A DNA stretch of 64,000 bases. It comes from Marsupella aquatica (lineage: Eukaryota > Marchantiophyta). This document shows, in pieces, positions 1 through 13,537 of this stretch. The DNA lies in assembly GCA_973895155.1 (NCBI GenBank), contig OZ316894.1:18724001-18788000 (forward strand), given 5' to 3'. Position 1 is the first letter of the stretch. The number at the start of each line of letters is the position of its first letter. The position numbers were made by a program, and so were the translations under genes. The notes beneath the pieces were generated by a model that saw only the letters and a list, made by a program, of their open reading frames with translations, was not told where the DNA came from and searched no databases.

Positions 1-157
1 CTGTCCTTTCGCAATTAACCAGTGCTACCTTGGTCACCAGCTTCGCGTATCTTCGTTCGTAAGTGGCTTTCTCGGGACAAGAGTACCAGTAAGTCTCGGA
101 GAACTTAGCACCTTCCTCGCCAAACAAGGTCCAGAATCCCAAGGCTGTAAGGGTCAT
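1..157 (-). CDS. Possible coding fragment running off the left edge
   Basis: A reading frame of about 52 codons begins with an ATG at 157 (minus strand) and stays open to the window edge. It is rich in aromatic and charged residues (for example GFWTLFGEEGAKF). I do not recognise a family. The first ~650 bases are more GC-rich than the AT-rich sequence that follows, so this could be the end of a gene or of a transposon frame continuing to the left. The other minus-strand frame at 159-563 has no recognisable motif and looks less like protein. Confidence 0.2.
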   Translation of the reverse strand, partial: MTLTALGFWTLFGEEGAKFSETYWYSCPEKATYERRYAKLVTKVALVNCERT

Positions 158-3100
158 ACTAACCTCGTAGTCCGGTTCGTTGAGTCCACGTTCCCACCCG
201 GCTGGTCCTTTTGCTCGTGGAGGCCTCGCTCGTCCTGACTAAATCTTGCCACATTCCGCTCTTATCCCTCGATAATCTCCTTGTAAAGGTCGACTTGATT
301 CGATCAGAAAGGTGAGTGGATGGCAACGTCCGCAAATTCCAAAAAGGTGGAAATGAGCAAATGGCCCGCAGCGCCATCGGCTCCTCTCTTATGGAGGTGC
401 CAGGGTGAGCCCGAGCGTGAGAAGGCCAGGCCATTTTGGTCATTGATAATGAGCTGAAGTCGGCGCCTCGGTCCAAGCATGATTCTTCTAACTGATTTTT
501 ACTCCGCTGCCGCCACCGTACCTCGGTCGTGCGTAATAATCCTCTTCCTGAACTCGTAATCATTCGGTCATCTTAACCTACTCCTAATCTATTCATAATG
601 GCAATAGACGACTATACGTGCTATTCTACGCTACGGCTACGGTCCTAACGTCCGTATAAGACCTAATCTACGACCTGGGTTCAGTTAAGTGACACGTTAC
701 CCGTGTCACACAGGGAAAGCTTAGAATCAAAATTTGACTTAAGAAACACTACGACTCCTAAATTTTATACGACTACATGTGCATTGATAAAATTGACTAA
801 AAATTTCCAAGATTATTGAGCAAATAATGCCAACTCTTCTGGAAAATATTCAAGAACAACTGACCTTAGCATCCATATTGAAAAATATGGAGCATGGATC
901 ATTAAAATCCAGTAAACCATAAAAAACCAAACACAATATTGAAGGCAAAAAATAGACTTTAGAAGTATGTAGTAAAGTCATGTTTAGTTGGCATTATGGA
1001 ATATGACCAAAAAATGAGAGCTTTAGCTTGCATTTGGAGGGGTTGTTTCCCTAATGGTTTGGCAAATAAAACCTTATTATATTGAAAGGCTTGAGAGATT
1101 TTATTTTTTCTTGATTTAGTGAAAGTAATGGACAATCTTACTCAAGAGGTGATCCGGATCTTGTGGTGGGCATTATGCTCCAAGAATGTCCTGAAAAATA
1201 CAAATGGAAAACTTGCAAAGGGCATTAAGAAAGGAATATTTTGGATGGATCTTACCTTGAATCAAAAGCACGTGAACTGTGATTAGATAGAGAAGACTCC
1301 ACTAAAGACATGCATAAATTCTGAATAAACGAGCGACCATGAAATAATTCTAGACTTTCCTTTTGAGCCCTGGTACACTATCTAGCTTTAGGATGTTACA
1401 TGGCTGATAGATTAATTAGCTCTGGTGAAAAAACAATGAAACTGCCCCCAAGGCCTTGTACCCTAACATAGTGAGCAATACATTCATTGAGAAAGACAAG
1501 TTTGAAATACAAAAGGAGGGAAGAAGTTGAAGGAGGAAGAATAGTGCTTGGAGGAATTCTCAAGTTGTAACTTTGTTATGCATGTGGACCTAGAAAAGCG
1601 ATGGATATAACACTAAATGTTGTGATTAGATATAGTGTTGGTATACAAATAATTCAAACACTATTTCACAAGTGTACATGAAAAAATGTGTAGTCTAAAT
1701 TAGATTGCATGAAATGGGTGTAAGGTATACTGATGTCTTGCAACTAAAGTCTACTTCTGCTATTTATATGACTTCCTTAGGACTCACCTACCATGGTCAC
1801 ATGAGTGACTTTTTGACTAGTCACTAACATTTACATGATTCAGTTTTTGACTAGTCACTATCATGTCTTTATGTAATCTATAAAAATCTTGGGATTAAAT
1901 CTCTTGTAATTAGCATGACACCTATAGGCCACTAACAACTGAAGTATTTCCAGGTCACTTATAATTCAAAAATAGATATTTCTCTTAGTGTCATTTTAGC
2001 CAATGGTTCCCCATTGCTTCCTTGCTTCCCAGCTTGCATGTTTTACTAGTTAATCCATTATAATATTTCCAAGGGCAACTACACTCTTTACAGTATGTAG
2101 TCTCACAGACTCTAATTACTGTGAGGTTATATTTGAGGTAAGTGATGGTAATTAGGGTGTGTGACACTAATATAGTATGACACTAATTGTGGTCACAAGT
2201 CAAATAGTGTCACACATACTTAAAGTTTTAAAAAAAGAATGGACAATAGGTAAAATTTGCTTATAAAAAAGCTTAAAATGTGCACAATATTTGATTACAA
2301 TTTACAAAACTTACTACTCATTCAAGCATTGAGAAAACTTAAGAAACTTATAACTCCTTTCATATACTACTCAAATATTGAGCAAACTTCAGAAATTTAT
2401 AACTCCTCCTCACATTTGCAGTTTGGGGTACTCTTGAAACACATTGAGCAAACAAGATCTCTTTGATTCACTTTAATCAACTATGAATAGTAGATGTTGT
2501 CTCACATAAGCTACAAACTAACATTTTTTTCACTCTCCTACAATCTGTCCCATGTGTCTCATCCTTGCAAGACATTGTACAGCCCCAAGAGAAGAGGGTT
2601 GAGCTGGCTCTTCACCTGGGTCACCAATATCAGGAGCCACTTCAACAGTAGCATCAATGTCAAGGCCAACTTGATTCCTTTAAAACTTCACTCGATATTT
2701 CATTATGATATTCTGAAGCTCAGGTGTAAGTTGATTTTCAGACTATAAACCATTGACATTTAGAGACAAAGTGGTATTTATCATTGAATTTTGTGCATAA
2801 GACATGTCATGTCTGTCAACAGAACTGTTCACCTCAGCTACAAAGTCCCTTGCCAATGTCAAAAATCAATGTTTGCCTTCATGTTTGCCTGGATTTATCA
2901 ATTTCCCAGATGTGCCCTGTGTCCCAATCCATCTATTAGTAGGAGGAATTGCCAAATAATATAAGTAGCAGGATTTGTTTGTAACTTGCAGGAGTGATTT
3001 AATATTCCTACTAAATTCACCAAAAACTGGCTTGGGTGAGGGGGCAAATTGCCAGATCTAAGAGTATAAGGGTAGCCATTAGCTTTGTCATGTTATCTCA

Positions 3101-4124
3101 AGTCATCAAGCCATTCCCTTTGTCATCTCAAGCTATCTAAAACGTACCATCTACAACTTACTGCGGTTACCAGTGCTTGGAAACCCAACAGTTTGTTTTT
3201 ACTTTATCAAATATTTATTACAAAACTTTGGAAACCCAACAATTTGTTACTTCACCAAATACTTATTACAAAATCTTGGAAGCCCAACAGTTTGTTTCTA
3301 CTTCCTCTAGCAGTGTTTATTTAAAAATCTTTTAAAATTAGAAAAAATCTAACATTTAATGCAAAACACTGATATATCAATTCTAGTTATTGCCTTGTTT
3401 ACTATCAAACTTTCTATTGGAATTTGGCACCAAAAAATATGTATCATTTGTGCACATGAACCAATCATATTCTTCACACTAGTTTTTCCAACCTTCACCT
3501 CGGGAATAAGTTACGATGCCCACTCTTCACCATTGACAAGTCAAATCCAACAAACATAATTGTTTGGTGACATGTAAAGTTCTTAAGGTTTTATAATTGA
3601 GGACCTTAATAATCGACACAATTTTAAAATACTTATTTCTTTCATGCATGTCTCTAACTTTGAATAGTTTGGAGTGTACTACTAGCTACAATACTATAGT
3701 TTACAATAGTTCAATCATCTTACATGCGTTACATGCGTAGCAGTGTCTTTCTAAAGAAAATAAGAAATGCGGTAACCCGCTTTTGGCAATTATGTATCCG
3801 AGGGCTAAAAAGAGCTGCTAAAAAGAGCTGTGGTAGCTAGTCTTCATTATGATGAGATGATTGTTAACAAATATGATATGTACTGGAAGTTAATGTGATA
3901 CTAATGTTCACCAAATTCTTGAAATGGCGGCTGTACTCTAACAACATCTATTACTTTCTGCTCATAATATAAGATAATTTGTACTACTCGGTGATATCTA
4001 CCTTTGATCGAGCTTGACACTTTGCACTCTGTTCGCAAAAGTAGTAATGAACTAGAGCAGAGCCTCAGGTTCTTGGCCATTTGGATCTTGGGTTTCAATC
4101 TTGCGTTGAATTCAGAATTGCAAT
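158..4124. other. AT-rich intergenic region
   Basis: No convincing gene is seen. The open frames here are short and of low complexity. Two copies of a motif with the palindrome GACTAGTC (TTTTTGACTAGTCACTA) lie near 1812 and 1845. No TATA box or start element could be assigned to the downstream HECT gene with confidence. Confidence 0.5.
3176..3310. repeat. Short tandem repeat, about 50 bp x 2.6
   Basis: Imperfect units begin with CTTGGAAACCCAACAGTTTG or close variants near 3176, 3227 and 3274. Each is followed by an AT-rich stretch containing ATTTATTACAAAA. The copies differ by a few bases and small indels. Confidence 0.7.
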
Positions 4125-7100
4125 ATGGATGAACCTACTGATAGTCGAGATCCTCGTCAGAGAAACCCTGTCCAAGGATACAACAGAAATTCGAGGATGA
4201 TCCCACTAGGAACTAGTACACAATCGGGTCCTCGGGAAACTACTGAGCCAGTGACACTTCCACTATATGAATTTCCAACATTCCCAGCCTCGTATCACCA
4301 ATACAATTATCAACCTGAAGGAGAATCTGGATGTGGATCAAATAGATGTGGAGGTGGAGGAAATAGAGGTGGAGGTGGGGCAAACAGAGGAAGGAGACAG
4401 ATGATTGCGAGACCTCCTCCAATAATTTGCAATCGAAGGAATTATGATAAACCAGTGAGTCGTGCTATATATTGTCCTCAACAAATTTGGGAGGCACAAC
4501 AAGTGGACACAGGCAATCAGAGTTGCTACATGCAAAGAGTGAAAAAATTCAGGCCTCCAACATATGTTAGTCTACCTGGGTCAACGCCTTGGGGTGGTGT
4601 CTATGATGGAGGTCAATTCCGGGAAAATACTGCTCAGTGGCATATTCGGGAAATTGTGGCATCTCAAGAATGGGCCCAAAATACTGGTTCCGCTGACATA
4701 TCAGGATGCTTTTTGAGAATGACAAATGTTGGGCAACACAAAGACGACCTGGACAAACTAGGTGGTGCAACACTAGATTCATATTTTCTATCGGGGGACA
4801 CCGAATGGAGAAACGTGTCTCGGTTTGATAAAGTAGTATACATTCCAGACCCCTCTTGTCAAATGACGCCACAACAAATAAGACATTACCATGTTGAGGC
4901 GGCTGGTTGTTCAGGTGCAATAATTATTGTGCCTTCACAAGGAACACGTCGACGTAAACGAGATACCGGACAAAATATCCATGGTCACTCGACTGCACGT
5001 TCAGGTAAAGCAAGCAAACATTTTTGTCATCATTGTTACTAGATTCTTAGATTATGACATTTTTCTGCTCTTTCCCAGCAAGTCTTTGGATATGATTTGC
5101 ATATTAATTGAAACTTTTGTCTATTCAGAAGATTCCCCAACGACAGAGCATCGTCAGGCATTTGAAAATGAAACAGAACATGCGCAAAGTCCTTCACAGT
5201 CATGGAATTCTAACACTCAAAGAGAGAGCTCAAACTTGAGCTTTGTAGCTTCTGAGTCTGAAGGGATTGAGGAGACAGAAAACTTGCACGACCCCACAAT
5301 AACTTTGACAGGTAAGGATATCAACTTCATTTGTCTTGATCGATGCACAAGTAATATTGAGTAACAGGTAAATCATTTCTAGCTCCATTGATGTGAAAAA
5401 TACACCATGAAGCTTTATGGATTATATAGTGTAGCTTCTATGTAATTGATCGAATTAGGTATCTAATTGCTTATTGCATTGTTCTGGTTTGAAGCCCTGC
5501 AAAATCTGTCAAGAAGATCCTCTAATTTGTCATCTCCATTAACGAGCTCGTCACCTCAATTGGGAAACCCTTCGACTTCTGAGTTTCAAACCCAGCCCAA
5601 TGACAGCTCACCTTCACCCCATGGTGACTCTTAAGTACATGCATCCTTTGAGTTTCCTTGGCCATAGATCACTTTAGTTTAATAATTATTCAATTTCTTA
5701 CATGTTAGCATGGGTGGGGGTTAGTTTGTAGGTGTACGTATGAAATTAGTATTGCACAGCATGCATATGTAAGATCTATGAAAGCATGTTCTGAATGAGG
5801 CTATGGGCTGCAAATGATTGCTCTTCTTGGTTGTGCATTTTGTACCGCATCCCCTCAATTTTTGACCAACATGGTTTTTGTTGTGCGCTTCTGGTGGTGT
5901 TCTGTTTGTCTGCCTTGTTGTGGGCAGTCCTTTTGTTTATCTGTCAACACCTTGCCAATAGATTTTTGGAGATGCTTTTTCTTTGAAACTACAGTGGAAT
6001 GACCCTATCAATCCAACGCACTCCAACAGGTCAATGGCCCTCTTCTCTCCATATTACTCTCACTTACAGCACTGACTCCAGAATGAGCCTTACTGAAACC
6101 AAACTCCTAGTGACTGTGATGGAATCACTGCAAGTGGAATACTTGATGCTCATTACCAGGTAATCATGGCCCCAGGACGCAACCCTCGAATTGACATCCA
6201 CTGACCCTGCTGATCAAGGTTGGTTGTTGGCCATTTTGAGAAAAGCACTTCCTATGACCCTGGAGTTATAGGTGACATGATTCCAAACAAACTCCAGTAG
6301 ATATGGAGCAGAGACAGGTGGGGTGATTGATGCTCCAAAGCTTACTTGTGGTATGCAAGATGAGCCCCAATCCTGCTTCAGGTGTTTCCTTCTTTTGCAT
6401 TTTAGTGCAACAAAACAATTCACTGATGAAAGCATTGGGGAATCTTGAAAGTTTGGCCACTTCAAGATCGACTACCGACCAATGAGTTTTTTATTGCAAG
6501 CGTGTTGAAGCAAGTTTGTACATGTTTTCTTAGCTCAAGAGGAAGACCCTTAGTACACACTTCAAACCGTAGCAGCCATGGTATTTTCCATCAACGCTGA
6601 TTAGTATGAGGAACAAATGGAGTGTCTAGCATCATAGGCTTGTGTGCAGCCAGCCAAAGCTTTGAAGCAAAAAACATTCTTTAGTTCTGCTGAGTAAAAT
6701 GAAATCATATCGCACTCATCACAGTTCTGATCATAATGTACACCTGCATTTAGGAGAGTAGAGTAATTAAATGGTAAATCATTGGCATACTAAGTCATCG
6801 GTCTTTTGGTCAACTTTTGTATAAGGAATTTTCAAGACATTATTTTGCTTTTCTCAGCCTGCTAATTATTGCTCTATTGCTCTCCATTAGATGCTCTGGT
6901 CTCTTCATGTGGATTCCCTTGCCTGACCTCATACAACTTTTGTAAAGTTTCTATATATCTAAGTCTTGAGTTACAGTTATGGCCGAAGCTCAATCTGGAT
7001 ACCAAGCTTTGAGATGCTTTACTGTAGTATGTAAGACTTTTCAAGATGTCTACAGTAAGGCAATAGTAGGTTAACAATGCTGCCATGAAATCATAATATA

Positions 7101-10100
7101 TATTAAAAAGGGTATAGAGTGGCTATGTGAGTGAAAGCAATCTGACAATCCAACCCTAATGTGAACATTGGGTAATTGTGAAACATGATACAGGTGCATT
7201 ATTACTGCCAACTTTACCTTTACGAGCTCATTCATTTCAAACTTCAAGAACCAGAGGTGTTTTGAACGAAGCTATACCTGCACAAGGAGCCCTAGTCTTT
7301 GGATCTTCAAGACATGAGAATGAAGTAAGCCTTGTAGGGACTGTTCATAGTCCCATCATATTGGAAAATGAAGAGGTTATTGAAAGACAATCAAGATTAC
7401 AGTTACAAAGAGGTAAGTGAAAATGTCAGAATTGTGTGTTAATTAGGGTTCAGGATTTAGAGTTAAGGATTTTGATTCGGGTTTGGATTGATTCTTATAA
7501 TATGTAGGCTTGAGTGGATGGTTGAATATTTTTAGAACTATTTTGTGATTGTACAGGCACACCCGAGAATGATCGATTTGAGGATGATCTTATAACAAGT
7601 GAGACAGAGACGTTTGCCCTGCTAGATGCGTATTGTGCAGCACAAGAGCGGCTTCAAAAATTGGATGAAAGCATAAAGTTGCCTGTGGATCAAGCACCAA
7701 ATCAAGCCATGGCAATCTTTTGGGAAAATTTTGATGCCGTTTTAGTAGAGGAACACAATAAAATGGATGCTACAGTTGCTTGTGCAGATCTGGAATTCCT
7801 TCAACATCGAAGAGAAGCAAAATTGGGATTATCAGATGCAATGCTGGAAGATTTTGTTACACCAGTGTTAAATGGTTTAGAAGGCCTAAGTTCGTATACC
7901 AAGTATGACTTTGGATACTATTTTGAGGCAGCAGCCATTCCAAGGTGGCACATGTGGGAAAATTGCAAAAACTCATACCCGATCTTGTTCCTGAGTTTGT
8001 TCAAAACGATTTGGACAGATCATTACAAATCTTCAGGTAATTAATGGTTGACATGTTTATTTCAGTGTTCATTTTAATCAGATGTAGTGAGCTGAATGCA
8101 TTCCATTATGATTTTTGTAAATTTAAAGTGAATAGTTTTCATTGTTGAATTTAACAACATACTGTGGATTGTTGAGCATTATTCAGAGATTATTTGCTTA
8201 CTCCATCATACGGGAAAGGGAAATTTTCAGAAGCCCGCATTATCTCTCTGCGCGACGAATACATTGCATGGATTGGAAAATGTCAGCTTGAAGAACCAAC
8301 GCTTACAAGTTGTGAAAATATGTACATTGAAGCCAAAAAAGAAACTGAAAGGACAAAATACTTGTTAAGGGTCCATCAGATTTCTGACATTGGACTTTCT
8401 CACTTTCGGAAACTCTATAGGCAGGTTCCACAAATTCGAATTCAGGTAATGTAGAAACAAAAGAAACCCAGTCTTGAAAATGTTCGTACTTATCTATAGA
8501 CTTGTTGTATTTAATGTCATTTTGCATTTAAGTTTATACATCTAAATAACTTTATTTTGTCTGTGCAGTTTTATGACGGTGATGAGTTAACTGCTATTCG
8601 AAAGATGTGCCAAGAAGCCTTGAGAAGACAAGAGATATTTGGAGATTTTGCAGCAAAGTTAATCTACACAACACATAGTGGAGAAGTAACACTGGAGGAA
8701 TCTGAAACTGTAGATGCAGGGGGTGTCACAAGTCGATTGTTGACAGGGGCTTGGAAGACTCTGTTTAGTGGAAGTGCAATAAGTTTTCTTGATCATGAAT
8801 CAATAATTTTGTTCAAAACTAGCTAGTCCGAGGACTAGTCATGCAATTCAACCTTGAATCATAATTAACATATTTATGCAATGCAAGAATTCTATGCAGT
8901 TTTCACAGAGGGATGTGGCGGGCTTCATCATCTTAATTCCAAAAAACAATTTACAAAAATCTCCAAGAAAGATGTAAGTCATAAATAACAATGTAAAGTT
9001 TTTAAAATATTATTCAATTGTAGTGTTCCAGACTGTTTCAATGGTTTATATCATTGCTTCAATTTTTTTAATGTTATTGACTAGGTTTTTACTTGTCATA
9101 TTCCATCAGGTTCAACTTGTTGGTCAACTCATGTTTCTTCTCATATTGAAAAAGAACAAGTTCATCGTCCAATCACAATGGCCACAATTGCTCATGCCAT
9201 GGGTAAATGTCCCTCCCGTGAAGATATTTACATGCAAGTGCAACAAGAAAAAACAAAACGATCAATTTATATAGAAGATTTTCGAGTTGTTCGACCAACA
9301 TGGTATGTAAATGTACCTAGTGGGAACCATGCACTTTGTTGTTATACATTATTTCTATGATATTATTGTCTTCTCATTTTATACTGTGATCTTAATTTTA
9401 TAGGTAATGATCAAACTAATTTTTTATTGCAGGTATGGTTTCATGCAGTCTTTGATTAATGCTCCAGAAGAATCAAGAGAGGGTCTCATTGACAGCATGG
9501 AGGATATAATGCCTGAATATTATTGCAGGGTTGTAACACTTGACCCAAACTGGTCAACTGAAGCATTTCAGAAAGCAACTACAAAATTGTATGCAGATAT
9601 CATATATGAGACTCTATTTGGAGCTTGCAGCCTGGTTGGTGCACTACTTCATGACGGATTCTTCTCATTGGCGAAGACTGTGATGGCATCTCCCTTCATT
9701 AACGAGGCTGAAAAGAAGCTTGTGTTGACAAGTATATTTAAAGACATCTCTGTGAAAGCCATGCCAGCATTTTTCAGTGCGCAACAAGGAATCACAAATA
9801 GAGAGTTTTTGTCAAGGGTCAGATATTCAATAGATTTTCCACCAGCATTGAAAGACTTATTTCAAGAAGCAATTGGTCAATTTTCTGGTGTTGAAACCTA
9901 TAGATTATATAGGTTTATTACAGATGAGAAATACAATGCAGGTACAATATGTCATGTGAATTTTAGCCCTAGTCAACCTTCGAGCTCTTTGCCTATTGCA
10001 TCCACCTGTTCTAAACAAATTGATATTCCTGCATATCCAAATGTGGAAGTGATGCACTCCAAGTTGGTCATGGCTAGTTTCAACACCGCCTACGGCAAGT

Positions 10101-10105
10101 TATAA
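4125..10105 (+). CDS. Divergent HECT-type E3 ubiquitin ligase, 10 exons, 1,103 aa
   Basis: Exons: 4125-5004, 5129-5311, 5495-5623, 7194-7412, 7557-8036, 8189-8445, 8569-8767, 8900-8973, 9085-9302, 9433-10105. Phases agree at every junction and the total is 3,312 nt. Residues 1-290 are Gln/Gly-rich (GGGGN repeats near residue 75) with an unrecognised globular part around 110-285; residues 290-470 are Ser/Glu-rich. The HECT-like region starts near residue 717: VDAGGVTSRLL matches the start of HECT N-lobes, and FTEGCGGLHHLN follows. The C-lobe ends in LPIASTCSKQIDIPAYP, placing the probable catalytic Cys at 1072, 31 residues from the end, which is normal for HECT enzymes. HECT ligases accept ubiquitin from an E2 on this Cys and pass it to a substrate. 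It does not look like a typical plant UPL protein. The N-lobe middle (790-880) is hard to align. Intron 3 is long (1,570 bp). The end of exon 7 and start of exon 6 are the least certain boundaries. Confidence 0.75.
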
Positions 10106-12365
10106 GGATTATTATCTTCTGATAAGATTCAACAAAGGTAATTTTTCAACCGTTGCATGTGTTAATTGTATTGTGGAAACTCGTATTGTTTTTTCTCAGT
10201 ATCATTAATGTGAATATATTTCATGTTGTTTTTTCAGGATTTTCAGGCTATACACTCTGCAAGAGACGATAGAAATGCAATGGCTTGGAAGGATCACAGA
10301 AGAAAACATTGTTGGATACCGGATAGCCTCCAATAGTTATTTTTTATCTAGCTTGCTAATCATCAAGAATTAGTATTTAAGGCAAAAATTACTTATCTTT
10401 GAGTTTGGAAGCAACACAATGTACTTTTGATTTTAAGTAATGTGATTGAGAGTTCATTTCAAAGTTGACAGAAATTGCTATTTATTAATCTATCTTGTGT
10501 AATGGTTGGTAAAGACTTTGGACTGTTCAAACTTCACAATAATGTCTCTATCATAGCCTGAATGGAACTGATCATTTTGAATCCCAAAACTTCTACCAAA
10601 GAGGCAGTTCAAAATATTTTTGACACATTAGTAAATATATTAACGTTCCATTGAAAGTAGTGGCACAAGAGTGTTTTTGTAGAACCTGCAAAGAAATACA
10701 CTGTCAGCTCTTACAACCTTGAGGAGTACTTGCAGTTTCATCATGATTCAACAAGAAAGGCACTTCTAAGGCCAATATTGTCCAAAAGACGAGCATTGCA
10801 GGATGCACAGACATAAACATTTTCATCATGATTCAACAAGAAAGACACTTTTAAGCCCAATACTATCCTGTGCTTGGATGCCCAATATTTTCCAATCCAA
10901 AAGACAAGCATTGAAGGATGCAGAGGTATAAAGGACTTGTAGACCTATATAATTAGTAACTTTAAGCATGTCAACATTTGGGGGTAATTGTTTGTTCAGC
11001 AGTCAACACCAGGCCTCTAGTTGCTCCATAACATCTCTAATTTTGCCATTGAGGGATGCACGATTTGTCCTTTGAGGATCCCACCCACCTCAGAATGATA
11101 TACTCCCTATCTCAATTAGAGTGGACTAATAAATTTCATAAAAATAGAAGGCAAGAAGGAGGTGCTTGTCTGTTGTGATCAAGGCCCATGTCCCAATGAT
11201 AGACGAGTCAAATCCATTGGGAAGAGTAAATCCATCAATGGAGGAGTTGAACCAACATGCACACTTACTTGGCCATGGTTGAAACTCGTAGATATGGAGT
11301 AACAACATTCTTCCCGGATGACTAACCTAATCCTTCAGGTTGGCCTCTTCTTTCCTTGAAACTTAAAAGTATTGGCTGAGTAAAGTACAAATTTTCTCCC
11401 CGTGTCTACGAGCCAACAAAAAGTACAGTTGGACAGTTGGACATTTCTGGTTGGCTTGTAGATAAGGGGAGACATTTTCACTTTACGGAACCGTACAGAG
11501 AAAAAACAACTATGTAAGGAGAGAAAAAAAACATTCACACTTTTCAAGATGATTTATTTTGGTCAACTTTTTTTGCTTCTTCATTGATTTGGTATATAAA
11601 TGTGTTTTACTCTCAATCTTGATTGAACGTTATGTTTTGCTCTTTGAATTTTTTTTGTTCGGTGTAGGAAATATTTTGTGAGTTTTCACTCATGAGTAGA
11701 ATTCTTGTGAGTTCAAGGATTGAAAATTTTCAAAATATTGTATACAAAAATGAAGGATGAAATAGTTTTTGAATTTCAAAAAGTGGAGAAAAAATATGAA
11801 TTTTGTTAGAATATTTTTAAAAAATAATTAATGTGTGAATGATTTTATGTATCACATGATAATGTTCAAAATGTTTTTGTTGAATTACTGAAGTGAGTGA
11901 GAAATTATTTCAAATTACTTCAAACGCGTGCAAATTACACTTTAGGGTATCCTACAAAATAAGTTGGGGTATTTGTATTTTTCTTGTGAAATATTGAATA
12001 TTTTCTCTCTTTAGACTCTTTTTCTGGAAAAAACTCCCCGCAACATTTCGAACACTATAACCGAGTGACCCTCTCCGGTTTTGGGTTGAGCATACCAGAG
12101 GGCAAAAATTTCATATGAAAATCTCATGAATTATTTTTAAGCAAAAGCTGAACTCTAGAGACTCTGATGTAGAGTAAATAGTCTAGACTTTGACTCTTGG
12201 TGGCAACCAGTTTTGGGGTGGGCAACGGAGGCCCTGAGCAAAGCTTAAATAGTCAGGCTAGAGCAATATGATACAGGAGCGTGCTGAGAATATGAAAATA
12301 TTTAATTATATGTTAAGTGGCTGGACCGGGCCATAGTTTTCCCGGGAGACAAGTATCGATAAAAC
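10106..12365. other. Gene-free AT-rich stretch
   Basis: This follows the HECT stop codon and probably includes its 3' UTR. No supported coding region is seen. An imperfect direct duplication (period about 85 bp) starts near 10741 and 10826 with TCATGATTCAACAAGAAAG. Confidence 0.5.
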
Positions 12366-12621
12366 TATTGCTCGGGAGTGCTTAAACTGCCTATGTCCCA
12401 TAAGTTATGGGAGAACCAAACAGTTAATTTGGGAGTTATTTTTTCTCACTTTTTGTTGTTGTTGCTAAAACTATTACTGATTTATTATAAAAATACTGCT
12501 CGGGAGTGCTTAGACTGCCTATGTCCCATACGTTGTGGGAGAACCAAATAGTTAATTTGGGAGTTATTTTTTCTCACTTTTTGTTGTTGTTGCTAAAACC
12601 ATTACTGATTTATTATGATGC
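12366..12621. repeat. Tandem duplication, 2 x 129 bp
   Basis: Two adjacent copies start at CTCGGGAGTGCTTA near 12371 and 12499 and share CTATGTCCCATA, GGGAGAACCAAA and TTTTTGTTGTTGTTGC. They are over 90% identical by eye. The duplication lies 270 bp left of the Harbinger element and outside its terminal repeat. Confidence 0.9.
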
Positions 12622-12889
12622 CCTAGATCCACAAGGTTTTGAAAATGGACACCGGTTAGTACACAGCAGTCAACATCATAGAGATCTCAGACGCACCCTG
12701 AATTTCCGCTATTAATTGAAAATGCCTCACCAATGTTTACTTATTTTGCTTGTGCAACTACACTACTGCCAAAAGTACACAAGGAGTTTGTGTGTAGGTG
12801 CCCATGGCTTAAGGTTGTAATCCCCCAGGGTGTGAGCCCAAGGGGGTTATAACCAAGGCCCCTAAGTTGCCATGGATGAACAAGTGTAA

Positions 12890-12902
12890 GAGCATCTCCA
12901 AC
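12890..12902 (+). repeat. Left terminal inverted repeat of Harbinger element
   Basis: GAGCATCTCCAAC, immediately right of target duplication TAA (12887-12889). Confidence 0.95.
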
Positions 12903-13537
12903 GCTGGCGGGGTTTCTTTACGCTATACCTTTAATACAGCGCAATGGCCCAGCTATTATTGGGATGCGCTATATGCTTAGCAGGGTTTGTCAGAACGCAA
13001 CCCCATTGGTTACGGGATAGTTTCCCTGCGCTATATGACATGGACACGCGTTACTTTATCGGCAAGGCACGTGGTCATCTGTGGTGCTTTCGCTCCCAAA
13101 ATTTCAGGGGGTCTACTCTCTGAAGGAAATGCGCAAGCTTGCACCAGCTTGTGCGTTGGACATACTTCCGTTGACCTCTTGCTGCCATGAATTCTCACAT
13201 TCAATTTCACAAATTTGCGCTCCTCTGTGCCCTGGCCTTGGCCTTTTGCTCTTGAACGCAATTGTCTGTGCAATTGAATCTGTCCATCTCTCGAGAGTTT
13301 TGGCTGATATTGCTCCACGAAATCAATGGCACACTTCTTTAAAGTCGTGGGTCGGTTGAGATATTGGCACAAAATCGTAGTGGATTTCAACAATGTGCAA
13401 TTGTTGATTGGACAATGTGTATATGATCAATGTCGCTTGCAAATGGAAATTGACACCCTTGCTGCATCATCCTTTTCTATACGGTCAAACACAAATTATC
13501 ATTTTTTTCATCCTTTTGGACATTATGTGTGTTCGAT

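Noticed and set aside
5640-7190. ORFs inside the long third intron of the HECT gene
   Set aside because: Short, overlapping on both strands and not recognisable; flanking exons splice in phase across the intron.
13031-13393. ORFs on both strands in the left part of the Harbinger element
   Set aside because: They lie before the transposase start in the subterminal region, overlap each other and lack motifs.
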